Assembly: GCA_005776945.1 (NCBI GenBank)
Contig: SXOB01000092.1
Coordinates: forward strand, 62,001 to 126,000
DNA length: 64,000 bases
Source of the DNA: Pseudomonadota bacterium
Lineage (GTDB): Bacteria > Myxococcota_A > UBA796 > GCA-2862545
Direction: 5' to 3'
Shown here: positions 17,320-26,446 of the stretch, piece after piece
Layout of the letters: each line of letters begins with the position of its first letter
Numbering within the stretch: position 1 is the first letter of the stretch
Notes under the pieces: model-generated
Told to the model about the DNA's origin: nothing
Databases searched by the model: none
Seen by the model: only the letters and a program-made list of their open reading frames with translations
Made by a program: the position numbers and the translations under genes

Positions 17320-18596
17320 GTGATGTGCTTCTCGGGAATCGCCCCGATCCGCACCTTGTCGAAGGTCGCCCCGTTCCAGAGGTAGCGTCGGACTTCCCGC
17401 TGTTTGTCGGCCGCGACGTAGATCTCCACCTTCCCGTCGCCATCGAGGTCCGCGACGTGTGTGGCATGCTCGAAGCCGCCGGAATTCGGGTCGATGACGG
17501 TCGACGTGAATTTCCCGTCGTCGGACCGCTTGAGGACCCACAGGCCCGTCTTCATCGCGGCCGCGACCAAGTCGGTCTTGCCGTCATGGTCGACGTCGCC
17601 GGGGACGAGGAAGCGCGTCTGCGACTCGCCTTCGAGGGAGGCCACAATCGTCTCCGTCCAGCCCTCGGGGCCGGGGTCCATACGCAGGATTTGGACCGGA
17701 TCGGTCAGCTTGGTCGTGCCGCCCTCTTTCACGACATGGCCCTCGCGGACGACGTAAAGTTCGTCTCGCTTGTCCCCATCCACGTCGGCGACGAGGATCT
17801 CCTTTGCGTGGCTGTGCTCCCACTGGGCCACCCAGCTCCGCACATACTTGCCATCCTTGAGGTCATAGCGGGCGACGGAGCCGGGCTGGCTCTCGCCGCT
17901 GCTGCGGTTGCGGTCCGAAGGCGTGCAGTAGAACTCCTTCGCGCCATCGCCATCGACGTCGCCCACTTCGATCTCATGGACGAATGTGTCCGGCTTCTCG
18001 TCCATCTGCTGGGCGGACCAGGCGCCGTCGGCACCCTCCGACGCCACCATCACCACGCCCATATCGTGCGTCGAAATCGCGATCTCGGGCGTGCCATCGG
18101 CGTTGAAGTCACCGAACTCGAAGTCCCGGAAGCGCTGGAAGCGGCCGCCCCACTTGGCCTCGACGAGGGTCGTGGCAGCCCACGAGGTGCCATCATGTTT
18201 CCAATGCCGCATTTGGGCGGGGGCGGGCGTCTCGCCTTCCTTGGGGATTTGGCCGGCCGCGATCGTCAGAAGGCCGTCGCGGTAGCCAATTGCCTTGTGG
18301 AAGACATTGCTGCCGGGGTCCTCGATGATCTCGTCCCACCAGCCTCCGTCGCCATCCGTCCGCCACAGAACGAGCTTGGCCGGCCCCGGGCTGGTCTTGC
18401 CGGCGGCCCCTTTCACGAACTGTGCTTGGGACATGAGAATCCCGCGGAGCTTACCGGGCGGCCGTTCCTTGGCGACAGGCGCCTCGGCCACGCTCACCTT
18501 GGCGCTGGCGGCAGATCCCGCACTCGCCGATCCGGCCGTTTCCGAGCCCCCGCACGCCACCAACGCCGCAAGTCCAATCACGCCCAAGCGGGTCAT
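17292..18596 (-). CDS. FG-GAP/VCBS-repeat lipoprotein
   Basis: 434 residues with signal MTRLGVIGLAALVACGGS (lipobox LVAC, Cys 15), a Ser/Ala-rich linker, then about five or six beta-propeller blades. The Asp-rich calcium-loop motifs are DFNADGTPE, DVDGDGAKE, DVDGDKRDE, DVDHDGKTD and DLDGDGKVE, characteristic of FG-GAP/VCBS repeats. A propeller anchored to a membrane by lipid is likely; ligand unknown. It is the first gene of a minus-strand cluster leading to greB and is divergent from the histidine kinase, with only 51 nt between start codons. Confidence 0.85.
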   Translation of the reverse strand: MTRLGVIGLAALVACGGSETAGSASAGSAASAKVSVAEAPVAKERPPGKLRGILMSQAQFVKGAAGKTSPGPAKLVLWRTDGDGGWWDEIIEDPGSNVFHKAIGYRDGLLTIAAGQIPKEGETPAPAQMRHWKHDGTSWAATTLVEAKWGGRFQRFRDFEFGDFNADGTPEIAISTHDMGVVMVASEGADGAWSAQQMDEKPDTFVHEIEVGDVDGDGAKEFYCTPSDRNRSSGESQPGSVARYDLKDGKYVRSWVAQWEHSHAKEILVADVDGDKRDELYVVREGHVVKEGGTTKLTDPVQILRMDPGPEGWTETIVASLEGESQTRFLVPGDVDHDGKTDLVAAAMKTGLWVLKRSDDGKFTSTVIDPNSGGFEHATHVADLDGDGKVEIYVAADKQREVRRYLWNGATFDKVRIGAIPEKHITWNLQDGTF

Positions 18597-18613
18597 CCCC
18601 CCTCCCTGCGCCG

Positions 18614-18642
18614 TTGACTGCTCCGTCGTCCCGCCCTAGTCA
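18614..18642 (+). promoter_or_regulatory. Candidate promoter of the histidine-kinase operon
   Basis: TTGACT (18614-18619) and TAGTCA (18637-18642) are separated by 17 nt. The ATG at 18648 lies 5 nt beyond the -10, and no Shine-Dalgarno precedes it, so transcription would begin at or beside the start codon (leaderless mRNA). The same TTGAC-N17-TAG arrangement occurs before rpsU. Confidence 0.45.
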
Positions 18643-18647
18643 AGCCC

Positions 18648-20687
18648 ATGTCCGAGCAACGCCGGGCTTGGACCCGTCCCCTGCCCTGGGTCCTTGGCGG
18701 CACCCTGGTGCTGCTCGCCGCCCTGGCCCTGGTCTGGGTGGCCGACGCGCGCGCGGCTGCGGAGCGGCGCGCCCGCGATCAGCTTGAACGCCGCCTCGCC
18801 GAGGTGATCGAAGACTGGGAGCAGCGGCTGCTTGGAGCCATGGACGACGCCGTCACCGGCGCCCCTTTGCCGGACGACGCGCGCGAGCGGCAGGACCGCC
18901 TTCGACAGCGGTGGCCCTGGTTCGACGCCCTGTACACTTGGGAGACGGGTCGGGGAAGCCGTGGGCGAGACACGGCCCGAATCACGTGGCCGCTGGCCCC
19001 CACGGTTGAGCGCCCCGAGGTCCTTTCGCGCGTGCCCTGCCTGGAATCGGGGCGCTCAGCCGCACAGTCGTCCGCTGATCCGGACGCAATCGCTGCGATC
19101 TGGCTCGCCACGTGCGCGTCAGCACCAGAGGCGATTCGGCTCGTGGCTGTCACCGAAGCCGCGGCAACGCTGGCTTTGGCCGACAAACACGAAGGCGCCC
19201 TTGCCATCCTGGACCGCGCCGACCCCGACGGCGGCCGTGACCTCCGCACCGCTGCGAGGATCGGCTTGCCCCCATACCGTTTGGCGGCCCTGCGCAACCA
19301 ACGGGCGGCCAGCCTCGCCGCCCTCGGACGAGGACCAGAGGCTGCGGCGGTCGCCCTCCGCAACGGCCTCGACATGACAAACCTCGACGCGCCTGACGCG
19401 GGACCCCTGCTCCACCTCGTCCGCTACCCAGCGCTCAGTTGGTTGCGTCGCGAAGGGGCGATGTCGGACGCCGACCGTCTCGAATCGGCGCTGATGACCG
19501 CCGAGCGCAGGGTAGCGGCGTGGCGGGAGGTGTCCGCCCGCGTCGTCGCAGACCCGCCCTCGGGTCCGTCGACGCCCGTTCCGCGCTGGTCCTGGGACCA
19601 GTACTCGACGGATCCGTTCGTGTTGTACACGGTGTGGTCGGTCGACGGCAGCGGCGCGGCGGCCCAACTCGAGCAGAAGGCCCTCCTGGCCGAGCTCTCG
19701 GCGGCCCGCGGCTTGGCCGCCTGGCGCCCTCATCTCGTCATTTCTGACGACCGCGGCGCGATCGTGGCCGGCTCCCGGCGAGGCGGCGAAGTCGTCGTCA
19801 GCGTCGATCTGCCACGGACGCTTCACTGGATCCGCGTGGGCCTACGCGAGGCCGCCATCGAAGCCGAGGTGGCCGAGGCCACCCGGTTGGCCTGGGTGCC
19901 GCTCGTCATCGTGCTCGCCGCGCTGGGCCTGGGGCTGAGCGCGCTGTTCGCCCAGACGCGCGCCGTGGCCCAAGAACATGCCCTCCTGCAGCGGCAACGC
20001 GACTTCTCCACCCGCGTCACCCATGAGTTGAAGACCCCCCTTGCGGGCATGAAGATCATGGCCGAGAACCTCGAGATCGGCGCCTTCAAGGACTCCGCAC
20101 ACCGGGCGGAAATGGCGAGTCGTATCGCCGCCGAAGTCGACCGATTGACGACGCGGATCGACGAGGTCCTCTCCGTCGCAAGGGAAGCGCGGGTGCCCGA
20201 TCCTCAGGAGTTCGACCCCGAAGAGGCCGTCCTCGGTGCCCTTGAGATGTGGGCGGCGCGCCTGGAGGCTGCGAGCGTCGCCTTGGTCGCCGACGAGGTG
20301 CACGCGACGGACAGGATTCTCGGCGACGGTCGCGCAGTACGCGACGCCGTCGGGTGCCTGCTCGACAACGCGCTCAAGTACCGCCGGCGCGACATTTCCG
20401 ACGCCACGGTCTGGGTCGAGCTTCGCCCCCAGCCCGGCGCCGTCGAGATCCGAATCATCGACAACGGCCTTGGCGTACCCGTCGCCCAACGCGAGGCGAT
20501 TTTTGAGCCTTGGGTTCGGGTGGAGGGTGAACAACGCGGTGACGCCGGCGGCTACGGTCTCGGGCTCGCCCAGGTCCGCCAGGTGGCGGTCTCCCACGGC
20601 GGTGACGTTCGTTGCGAAGATGGGCGGGATGGGGGCATCGCGTTCGTTCTGCGCCTACCCACCGTGCCGACCGCCACGATGGGGTGA
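18648..20687 (+). CDS. Membrane sensor histidine kinase
   Basis: 679 residues. TM1 is about 14-33 and TM2 about 405-427, bracketing a ~370-residue extracytoplasmic sensor region that is Arg/Ala-rich and unrecognised, with TPR-like helical stretches. Then HisKA with phospho-acceptor His459 in VTHELKTPLAGMK, N-box 'LLDNALKY', G1 'IIDNGLGVP' and G2 'GGYGLGL'. All catalytic motifs are intact. It opens an apparent operon in which the OmpR-type regulator is the fourth gene, so the pair is presumably cognate. Two paralogous lipoproteins in between may be sensor accessories or targets. Start ATG 18648 sits immediately behind a candidate promoter. Confidence 0.9.
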   Translation: MSEQRRAWTRPLPWVLGGTLVLLAALALVWVADARAAAERRARDQLERRLAEVIEDWEQRLLGAMDDAVTGAPLPDDARERQDRLRQRWPWFDALYTWETGRGSRGRDTARITWPLAPTVERPEVLSRVPCLESGRSAAQSSADPDAIAAIWLATCASAPEAIRLVAVTEAAATLALADKHEGALAILDRADPDGGRDLRTAARIGLPPYRLAALRNQRAASLAALGRGPEAAAVALRNGLDMTNLDAPDAGPLLHLVRYPALSWLRREGAMSDADRLESALMTAERRVAAWREVSARVVADPPSGPSTPVPRWSWDQYSTDPFVLYTVWSVDGSGAAAQLEQKALLAELSAARGLAAWRPHLVISDDRGAIVAGSRRGGEVVVSVDLPRTLHWIRVGLREAAIEAEVAEATRLAWVPLVIVLAALGLGLSALFAQTRAVAQEHALLQRQRDFSTRVTHELKTPLAGMKIMAENLEIGAFKDSAHRAEMASRIAAEVDRLTTRIDEVLSVAREARVPDPQEFDPEEAVLGALEMWAARLEAASVALVADEVHATDRILGDGRAVRDAVGCLLDNALKYRRRDISDATVWVELRPQPGAVEIRIIDNGLGVPVAQREAIFEPWVRVEGEQRGDAGGYGLGLAQVRQVAVSHGGDVRCEDGRDGGIAFVLRLPTVPTATMG

Positions 20688-20728
20688 ACGACGGTCCCGA
20701 CGGGGTTACCTCCGCGGGCGGAGGCGGC

Positions 20729-22420
20729 GTGCGCGCGGCATTCCTGCTGAGTCTCGCGACGGGCTGCGGCGACCAAGGCGCAGCTACGCCCACCGACGGC
20801 GGCCTCCCCGTCGTGCCGCCGACCAGCGACGCCACGGACACGCCGGCCGCCCCGCGCGGCGAGGAAGGGTCCGTGATGGTGATCCAACGCCAAGCCCGCC
20901 ATCCGGCGATCCCTGCGGATGTCACGGTCGCCGCCGTCTTCACGGACAGCCTGCGCAATTGGGTCAACCTGCCTGCTTGCCTTTCCCGCCGAGCCGAGGA
21001 CACGTACTGCCTCGATGAACTGCCCGTCCTCGACGATACCTGGGAATCGGCCCAGCCCTACGACGACTCCATCCTCGACCCGCTGGTCACGCGCCGGGTC
21101 GGCGATGAATTGATCATAGGGCCCTGGTCCATTCCCTGGTCCTTCGACGCGCAGGCGCAGCTCGGCAGCTACTTCTCAGAGGTGACAGGGGCCTCCTCCG
21201 GGCTCATCGGCGTCCAGTTCGAGGGCGACGACTGGGCCGCCTTTGATTCGGGTCCGGTCTTGGAACTCCCCACGCTCGCCACCGTCACGGAGCCAGATCC
21301 AACCGCGTTCCACGTCTTCACCAGCGAAGGACCGGTCCCTGTACGCTGGGAACCTGGAACCGGCGACGTCTTCCTCGTGCTGACGACCTTCTTCGAAGAA
21401 CGCGTCTACCGCCTGGAAGACGACGGCGTCTACGACCTCGATCTCACCGACGTGGAGTTGCTGGATGGCGACCCGGTCGACCTCGTCCTCATTCGGTGGA
21501 ATGAGGCCGAGTTGCTGTCGGGCACGGACGAACTCGGCTTCATCGGAATCTCCGAGCAGTGGATCTACGGCAGCTACCGGGACCTGGGGGGGCGGGTAGA
21601 ACTCGTCGCCAACGACCTGTGTGTGGATGCCGTGGAGGGCGACATCCTCCAACCCGGGACCTATTGGGGCACGACTCTCGGTCACGCCGACAACCTCAGC
21701 GGCGGCGGTTGCACCGGCTTTCCGTCGTTGGGGCCCGAAGGTTTCGCGCGGGTTTCGATCCCGCCGGGAGGCATCGCCACCTTCTCGTACACGTTGCCAA
21801 GCGACGACGCGTCCCTCTATTTGGTCACCAACTGTGTCGACGCGGGCACTTGCCTGGTCGGCTCCGACAGCACCTACGCATCCGGCACGGAGACCGTCGC
21901 CTGGTACAACGACACGCCGGACCCGCTCGACGCCGTGCTCGTCCTGGACGCATTCAAGCTCAGCGGACTCCCCGCCGTCACCGACATCTTCGTCCTCGAC
22001 TACACATTGAGCGTTGTCGGGGGCGACATTCTCACGGATACCTGCGCGGAAGCCATCTCGGCGCTGCCCGTCGGCACGGGCGCGTTCGCCGGCGACCTGT
22101 CCGGCGCGGCCAATGACCTGTCACCGGTGGCGCCCTGCCTGCTCACGCCGGCCCAAGGCGGCGAAGGCTTTGCCAAGGTCCTCGTGGAAGACGGCCAGAC
22201 GTTGACGGTCACCGCCAACATGCCCGACTCGGACACCGCGCTGTACCTCGTGTACAATTGCGTCCAGGCGGCCTCGTGCTTGCTTGGCGCCAACGTCGCC
22301 ACGGTGGGGCCGGAAACGGTCACCTACACCAACACGACAGGCGGCCTGGAAAACATCTACATCGTCGTCGACAGCGTCAACGCCGCTGGCCCCTACAACC
22401 TCGACATCGACCTCAACTGA
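20729..22420 (+). CDS. PPC-like-domain lipoprotein A (paralogue pair)
   Basis: GTG 20729 has GGCGGAGG just upstream and gives 563 residues; longer frames run into the kinase gene. Signal MRAAFLLSLATGCGDQ (lipobox ATGC) is followed by a Pro/Thr linker. A ~250-residue N-terminal domain is shared with the next gene. Two C-terminal beta-sandwich modules resemble bacterial pre-peptidase C-terminal (PPC) domains, each with the motif YLVxNCxxAxxCLxG ('LYLVTNCVDAGTCLVGSD', 'LYLVYNCVQAASCLLGAN'). The paired Cys probably form a disulfide. Expected to sit on the periplasmic or outer face of a membrane. No catalytic domain is seen. Located between kinase and regulator. Confidence 0.78.
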   Translation: MRAAFLLSLATGCGDQGAATPTDGGLPVVPPTSDATDTPAAPRGEEGSVMVIQRQARHPAIPADVTVAAVFTDSLRNWVNLPACLSRRAEDTYCLDELPVLDDTWESAQPYDDSILDPLVTRRVGDELIIGPWSIPWSFDAQAQLGSYFSEVTGASSGLIGVQFEGDDWAAFDSGPVLELPTLATVTEPDPTAFHVFTSEGPVPVRWEPGTGDVFLVLTTFFEERVYRLEDDGVYDLDLTDVELLDGDPVDLVLIRWNEAELLSGTDELGFIGISEQWIYGSYRDLGGRVELVANDLCVDAVEGDILQPGTYWGTTLGHADNLSGGGCTGFPSLGPEGFARVSIPPGGIATFSYTLPSDDASLYLVTNCVDAGTCLVGSDSTYASGTETVAWYNDTPDPLDAVLVLDAFKLSGLPAVTDIFVLDYTLSVVGGDILTDTCAEAISALPVGTGAFAGDLSGAANDLSPVAPCLLTPAQGGEGFAKVLVEDGQTLTVTANMPDSDTALYLVYNCVQAASCLLGANVATVGPETVTYTNTTGGLENIYIVVDSVNAAGPYNLDIDLN

Positions 22421-22429
22421 CGGATCGCC

Positions 22430-24196
22430 ATGCGCACGCTGCCCCTGCTCGTCCTTGCTGCCTGCGGACCCGACTCCAGCGGTACCGCGCCGCCGCCCCC
22501 CACGGAAACGGACCCTACGGGCACAAATGTCACCACGACCGTGCCCGGCGGCGAGACCGTTCGCCCTCCTTCCAGCGACGAGGGGAGCATCGTGCTCCTC
22601 CGGCGACGCTCGCCCATTCTTGAGCCGGTGTCCTACATCTACGCTGCGTTTCTCGACGACGCGCCGTCGGCCCTGAATCTGGCGCAGTGCATCGTCACGG
22701 GCGCGCCTTGCATCGAGGTGCTGCCCACCGAAGAGGACACCTGGGTCACCTTCGACGACAACAACTATTGGGACTTCCCCAATCCCGTGTGGCGGTACGT
22801 CGGCGCCGAGTTGATCGTTGGCGACTACACGTTGCCCTACCTGTTCAATCCGGCAGCCGGAACGGGCTACTACGCCGGTTTCCTCACGGCGATCGACGCC
22901 GACGACGACCCGCTCTACGGCGACCTGACCATCGAGTTGTCAGGCGAGTGGGCCGGTCACCTCGACGAGGACGATCCGACCGACGACCCCGTCCTCTACG
23001 CGGCCCCCGACCTCGATTTGATCCAGCCCGACTACAAGTCCACCCTCGATTTCGTCAACGGCGCCCCGTTGCTCTTCGAGTGGACCCCGCTCGGCGACGG
23101 CGAGGTCTACCTGATCATCGAGGCCCTCGGCGTTTCCCGGCTCTACTGGCTCGAGGACGACGGCTTCGAGGAAATCGACGTCGACGACCTCGGCCTCGGC
23201 GACGACGACCTCGCGGTCACGATCACCATGGGCCGTTGGACCCATCGCCTCCAGAACGTCGGGCCCCACGTTCTCGACGCCGTGAGCGCGTCAGAAATCG
23301 TGATGAACGGGACCTACCACTACGTTGGCAGCGCGACGCCTCTCTTCGAGGTGAACACCTGCGCGAACTCGGACGCGATGGAGCCGATCACGGAATCGGG
23401 CGTCTATTGGGGCGAATTTGGCGCGTGGTACACCGACGACCTGACGAACATCACCAATTGCCCCGACCTCACCTTCCCGTGGGCCGGCGAAGAGGGCATG
23501 TTCCCCATCCGGCTCGAAGCGAACTCGGTCCTGACGCTCGAGTACAGCAATCCCGATGGCGACGCCGCGGTTTACCTGCTTTCGAATTGCAGCAAGACGA
23601 GTTCGTGCATCGCGAACGCCGATCTGAACTACGCCGTCGGCGGGCCGGAGTACCTGACGTACTTCAACCAGACCGACGAAGCGATGGAGTTGACCCTCGT
23701 CCTCGACGGGTACATCGACGCCTTGTTCGGTGACGACACGCTCATCGGCGACATCTTCACACTCGACCTGACCATCGACGTCCTGGAAGAGCCGGAGATG
23801 TACGACGAGTGCTTGGACGCCCAGTTGCAGACCGAGCCGATGGGCGAAGGCACCTACTACACGGAGACCTTCCCGTTCACCGGCACCTTGAATCCCGGCC
23901 TCGGTGGCTGCACGGGCACGAGCTTGCCCGGTCCCGAGTCGATGACCCAAATTCGGGTCGAAGATGGTGAAACGCTGACGGCGACGCTGTCGATGACCGA
24001 CGGCGACGGCGCGATCTACCTCATGTACAACTGCATCAACGTCGCGAGTTGCATCATCGGGTCCGACCTCACGCTCACCGGTCCCGAAGCTGTCGGTTTC
24101 ACGAATCTCAGCGGCGCACCGACGAATGTGTACATGGTCGTGGACAGCAAAGACCAGTTGGGTCCCTACATTCTGACGGTGGACATCGCCCAGTGA
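22430..24196 (+). CDS. PPC-like-domain lipoprotein B (paralogue pair)
   Basis: 588 residues, 9 nt after lipoprotein A. Signal MRTLPLLVLAACGPDS (lipobox LAAC) and a Thr/Pro linker. Its N-terminal domain parallels the previous protein ('DEGSIVLLRR' against 'EEGSVMVIQR', then a similarly placed 'EEDTW'/'LDDTW'). It has two C-terminal PPC-like modules with the same disulfide motif ('VYLLSNCSKTSSCIANAD', 'IYLMYNCINVASCIIGSD'). The pair looks like an old tandem duplication that has diverged strongly. Very acidic overall, with many Asp in loops, so calcium binding is possible. Its stop overlaps the response regulator's GTG by 4 nt. Confidence 0.78.
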   Translation: MRTLPLLVLAACGPDSSGTAPPPPTETDPTGTNVTTTVPGGETVRPPSSDEGSIVLLRRRSPILEPVSYIYAAFLDDAPSALNLAQCIVTGAPCIEVLPTEEDTWVTFDDNNYWDFPNPVWRYVGAELIVGDYTLPYLFNPAAGTGYYAGFLTAIDADDDPLYGDLTIELSGEWAGHLDEDDPTDDPVLYAAPDLDLIQPDYKSTLDFVNGAPLLFEWTPLGDGEVYLIIEALGVSRLYWLEDDGFEEIDVDDLGLGDDDLAVTITMGRWTHRLQNVGPHVLDAVSASEIVMNGTYHYVGSATPLFEVNTCANSDAMEPITESGVYWGEFGAWYTDDLTNITNCPDLTFPWAGEEGMFPIRLEANSVLTLEYSNPDGDAAVYLLSNCSKTSSCIANADLNYAVGGPEYLTYFNQTDEAMELTLVLDGYIDALFGDDTLIGDIFTLDLTIDVLEEPEMYDECLDAQLQTEPMGEGTYYTETFPFTGTLNPGLGGCTGTSLPGPESMTQIRVEDGETLTATLSMTDGDGAIYLMYNCINVASCIIGSDLTLTGPEAVGFTNLSGAPTNVYMVVDSKDQLGPYILTVDIAQ

Positions 24197-24885
24197 CGCG
24201 AACGAAGCGCCTCATCTTCGTCGTCGAGGACGATTCAACCATCGCAGCGGGCCTCGTAGCCGCGTTGGAGCACGAGGGGTTCGAAGCCATGGGCTTCGTC
24301 CAAGCCGAATCGGCCCTGCGCGCCGCGCGCACGGATCGCCCCGATCTGGTGCTGAGCGACGTCATGTTGCCAGGCATCGACGGCCGACGCTTCATGTTGG
24401 CGCTGAAGACCGAGTTCCCAAGCGTCCCGGTCATCCTGCTCACCGCCAGGTCCGACGAAATCGACCGGGTGATGGGCCTCGAAATGGGGGCCGACGACTA
24501 CATCACGAAGCCCTTTTCCAGCCGGGAGGTCATCGCCCGCATCCGCGCGAGGTTGCGCGAGAGGCCGGTCGAAGACCGCGGTGCCGACGACTACACGTTC
24601 GGGAAGAGTAAGGTCGACCTGCGCCGCCCTTTGATGTGGCGAGACGGCGTGGAAATCTCGCTCACGACCCATGAAGCGGGCACGTTGTGGTACCTCATCG
24701 CCCACCGGGGCCGGGACGTCAGCCGGGAGGAACTCCTGCGCGACGTGTGGGGTCACAACCGGTTCATGACGACCAGGACCGTCGACAATCAAATCCTCAA
24801 GCTCCGGAAGAAGATTGAGGAGCCCGAAGGCGAGCCTCGACACATCCTGACGGTCCACGGCACCGGCTACCGATTCGAACCGTGA
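24193..24885 (+). CDS. OmpR-family response regulator
   Basis: GTG 24193 overlaps the preceding stop (GTGA) and gives 230 residues starting MTRTKRLIFVVEDDS. Receiver domain: acidic pair EDD near residue 12, phospho-acceptor Asp56 in 'LVLSDVMLPGIDG', switch Thr in 'ILLTA', Lys in 'ITKPF'. The C-terminal winged helix is of OmpR/PhoB type: 'RELLRDVWG'-like REELLRDVWG, 'RTVDNQILKLRKKIE', 'HILTVHGTGYRF'. All functional residues present, so it should be phosphorylated, most likely by the operon's histidine kinase, and bind DNA. No target site can be assigned. Coupled to the downstream hydrolase gene. Confidence 0.92.
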   Translation: MTRTKRLIFVVEDDSTIAAGLVAALEHEGFEAMGFVQAESALRAARTDRPDLVLSDVMLPGIDGRRFMLALKTEFPSVPVILLTARSDEIDRVMGLEMGADDYITKPFSSREVIARIRARLRERPVEDRGADDYTFGKSKVDLRRPLMWRDGVEISLTTHEAGTLWYLIAHRGRDVSREELLRDVWGHNRFMTTRTVDNQILKLRKKIEEPEGEPRHILTVHGTGYRFEP

Positions 24886-25733
24886 CGCAGCGTCGAGAGC
24901 GTCGCGTCGTGGTGGGGCCCGGCGACTTTGGCCTGACCCTTTGTGAGTGGGGCCCCACCTCGGGCCGCGCCACCGTCCTCCTCCATGGCTTTCTCGAACA
25001 GGGAGCCGCCTGGGAGGTGGTTGCGCGCGGACTGAACCGGCGCGTCGCCGCCCCCGATCTTCGGGGCCATGGCCGCTCCGACGCCGTCGGGCCGGGCGGT
25101 TGGTACCACTTCTGGGACTATGTGGCCGACGTCGACGGCCTGCTGCACGAATTCGACGCCCCCGTTGACCTCGTCGGCCACAGCATGGGCGGCCTTGTCG
25201 CCCTGCTGCTGGCCGCCACCCGACCCGCACGCATCCACAAACTTGTCGCCATCGAGGGCCTCGGCCCGCCAGACACCACGACCCACGCGGTCGACCGTGC
25301 CATCCAGTTCCTCGACCACCGTCGCGACGTGCCCCGACATGTTCGGCTCACCGATTTGGATGACGCGGTCCGTCGCATCAGCCGCGGTGCCCCCAAGATG
25401 GACCGGGCCCTGGCGCGCGAACTCGCCGCCCGCATCACGACCGAAGATGCTTCCGGATCGGGACTGCAATGGACGTGGGATGCGCTGCATCGAGGCCGCA
25501 GCCCCACGCCCTTTTCCTCGGCCCAGGCGTCCGCCTTTCTCTCGCGCATCGACGCGCCGACGCTGTTGATCGACGGTGCCGAAACGGCCTTCCAGGTGGA
25601 GGACCATGCCCAGCGCGCTGCAGCGATTCCGAGCGCCGGCCACGTCGTGATTCCCGGCGCTGGTCACCTCGTCCACCATGACGCACCTGCGGCGTTGATT
25701 CAGGCCCTCATGGCCTTCCTGGATGCCCCGTGA
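24882..25733 (+). CDS. Alpha/beta-hydrolase
   Basis: 283 residues; GTG 24882 overlaps the regulator's stop (GTGA). Oxyanion-hole 'LLHGFLEQ', 'DLRGHGRSD', nucleophile elbow GHSMGG with Ser101, acid in 'LLIDG' region and catalytic His in 'GAGHLVHHD' make a complete triad. Cytoplasmic; no signal. Belongs to the broad esterase/epoxide-hydrolase-like group and the substrate cannot be predicted. Its position in a two-component operon, coupled on both sides, suggests a metabolic or envelope-lipid output of the system. Confidence 0.85.
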   Translation: MTQRRERRVVVGPGDFGLTLCEWGPTSGRATVLLHGFLEQGAAWEVVARGLNRRVAAPDLRGHGRSDAVGPGGWYHFWDYVADVDGLLHEFDAPVDLVGHSMGGLVALLLAATRPARIHKLVAIEGLGPPDTTTHAVDRAIQFLDHRRDVPRHVRLTDLDDAVRRISRGAPKMDRALARELAARITTEDASGSGLQWTWDALHRGRSPTPFSSAQASAFLSRIDAPTLLIDGAETAFQVEDHAQRAAAIPSAGHVVIPGAGHLVHHDAPAALIQALMAFLDAP

Positions 25734-26446
25734 ACCCGCTCGTCGACCTTGGGGCAACCTTGGCCGCCAACGCGGAGGACGCCGTCGCCACCCGCGCGCG
25801 CCGCGCCATCCGTCCCCTGCGGGGAATCCGCGGCGTCCCCCTCGCCGTCGTCGCTCGCACCGCCGACACCATCTGGAAGCGCGGCATCTCGCTGCCACGC
25901 GACGCTGACGCGCTCGACGCCGCCTTCGGCACCGCGTTCGAAGACGGCCTCGTCGCCATCGCACTCGCCGCCGCGGCCCTTCCCGACTCGCCCGTCGTCG
26001 CGTCGGCATTGGGGCTCGCCTGGGCCCACCGTACCGACGACCCCACAACGGCGGACGCGCTCGGGTCCATCCTGCTCGGGGGGAGCGTCGCCCTTGCCGG
26101 CGGCGTTTCGCGCCTGGACGCCCTTCGCCAAGGCAGCGTGTGGTGTCGCCGATCCCGGTGGATGGCGGCGATGGGCCGCCTGCCCGTCCCCTTGGAAGGA
26201 CCCGCGGTCGCAGGCCTTCGCGCTCGCCTCGGGACGCCGAACGTCCAATGGGTGGACGCCCCACAACGTGCCGATGTAGCGGCTCTCCTCGACGACGCGG
26301 TCAAGGCAACGGACCCGCCTCTGCACAAGGCGCTGAGGCGCATCCTGACCACCTGGTCCGCCACCGACGAAGAGGGCTGCCGCGCCTGGGCCCAGCCTCG
26401 ATGGTCCCAGTTGCCGCCCGTCGTTCGGAACGCGCTGACCCGATGA
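25730..26446 (+). CDS. Uncharacterised protein in two-component operon
   Basis: 238 residues from GTG 25730, overlapping the hydrolase stop by 4 nt. Predicted all-helical and Ala-rich, with a hydrophobic central part (around 70-125: 'GLVAIALAAAALPDSPVV', 'GSILLGGSVALAGGV') that could be buried helices of a repeat fold or weak membrane segments. No signal peptide and no motif I know. Coupling at both ends (GTGA before, ATGA after) indicates stoichiometric expression with its neighbours. Confidence 0.65.
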   Translation: MNPLVDLGATLAANAEDAVATRARRAIRPLRGIRGVPLAVVARTADTIWKRGISLPRDADALDAAFGTAFEDGLVAIALAAAALPDSPVVASALGLAWAHRTDDPTTADALGSILLGGSVALAGGVSRLDALRQGSVWCRRSRWMAAMGRLPVPLEGPAVAGLRARLGTPNVQWVDAPQRADVAALLDDAVKATDPPLHKALRRILTTWSATDEEGCRAWAQPRWSQLPPVVRNALTR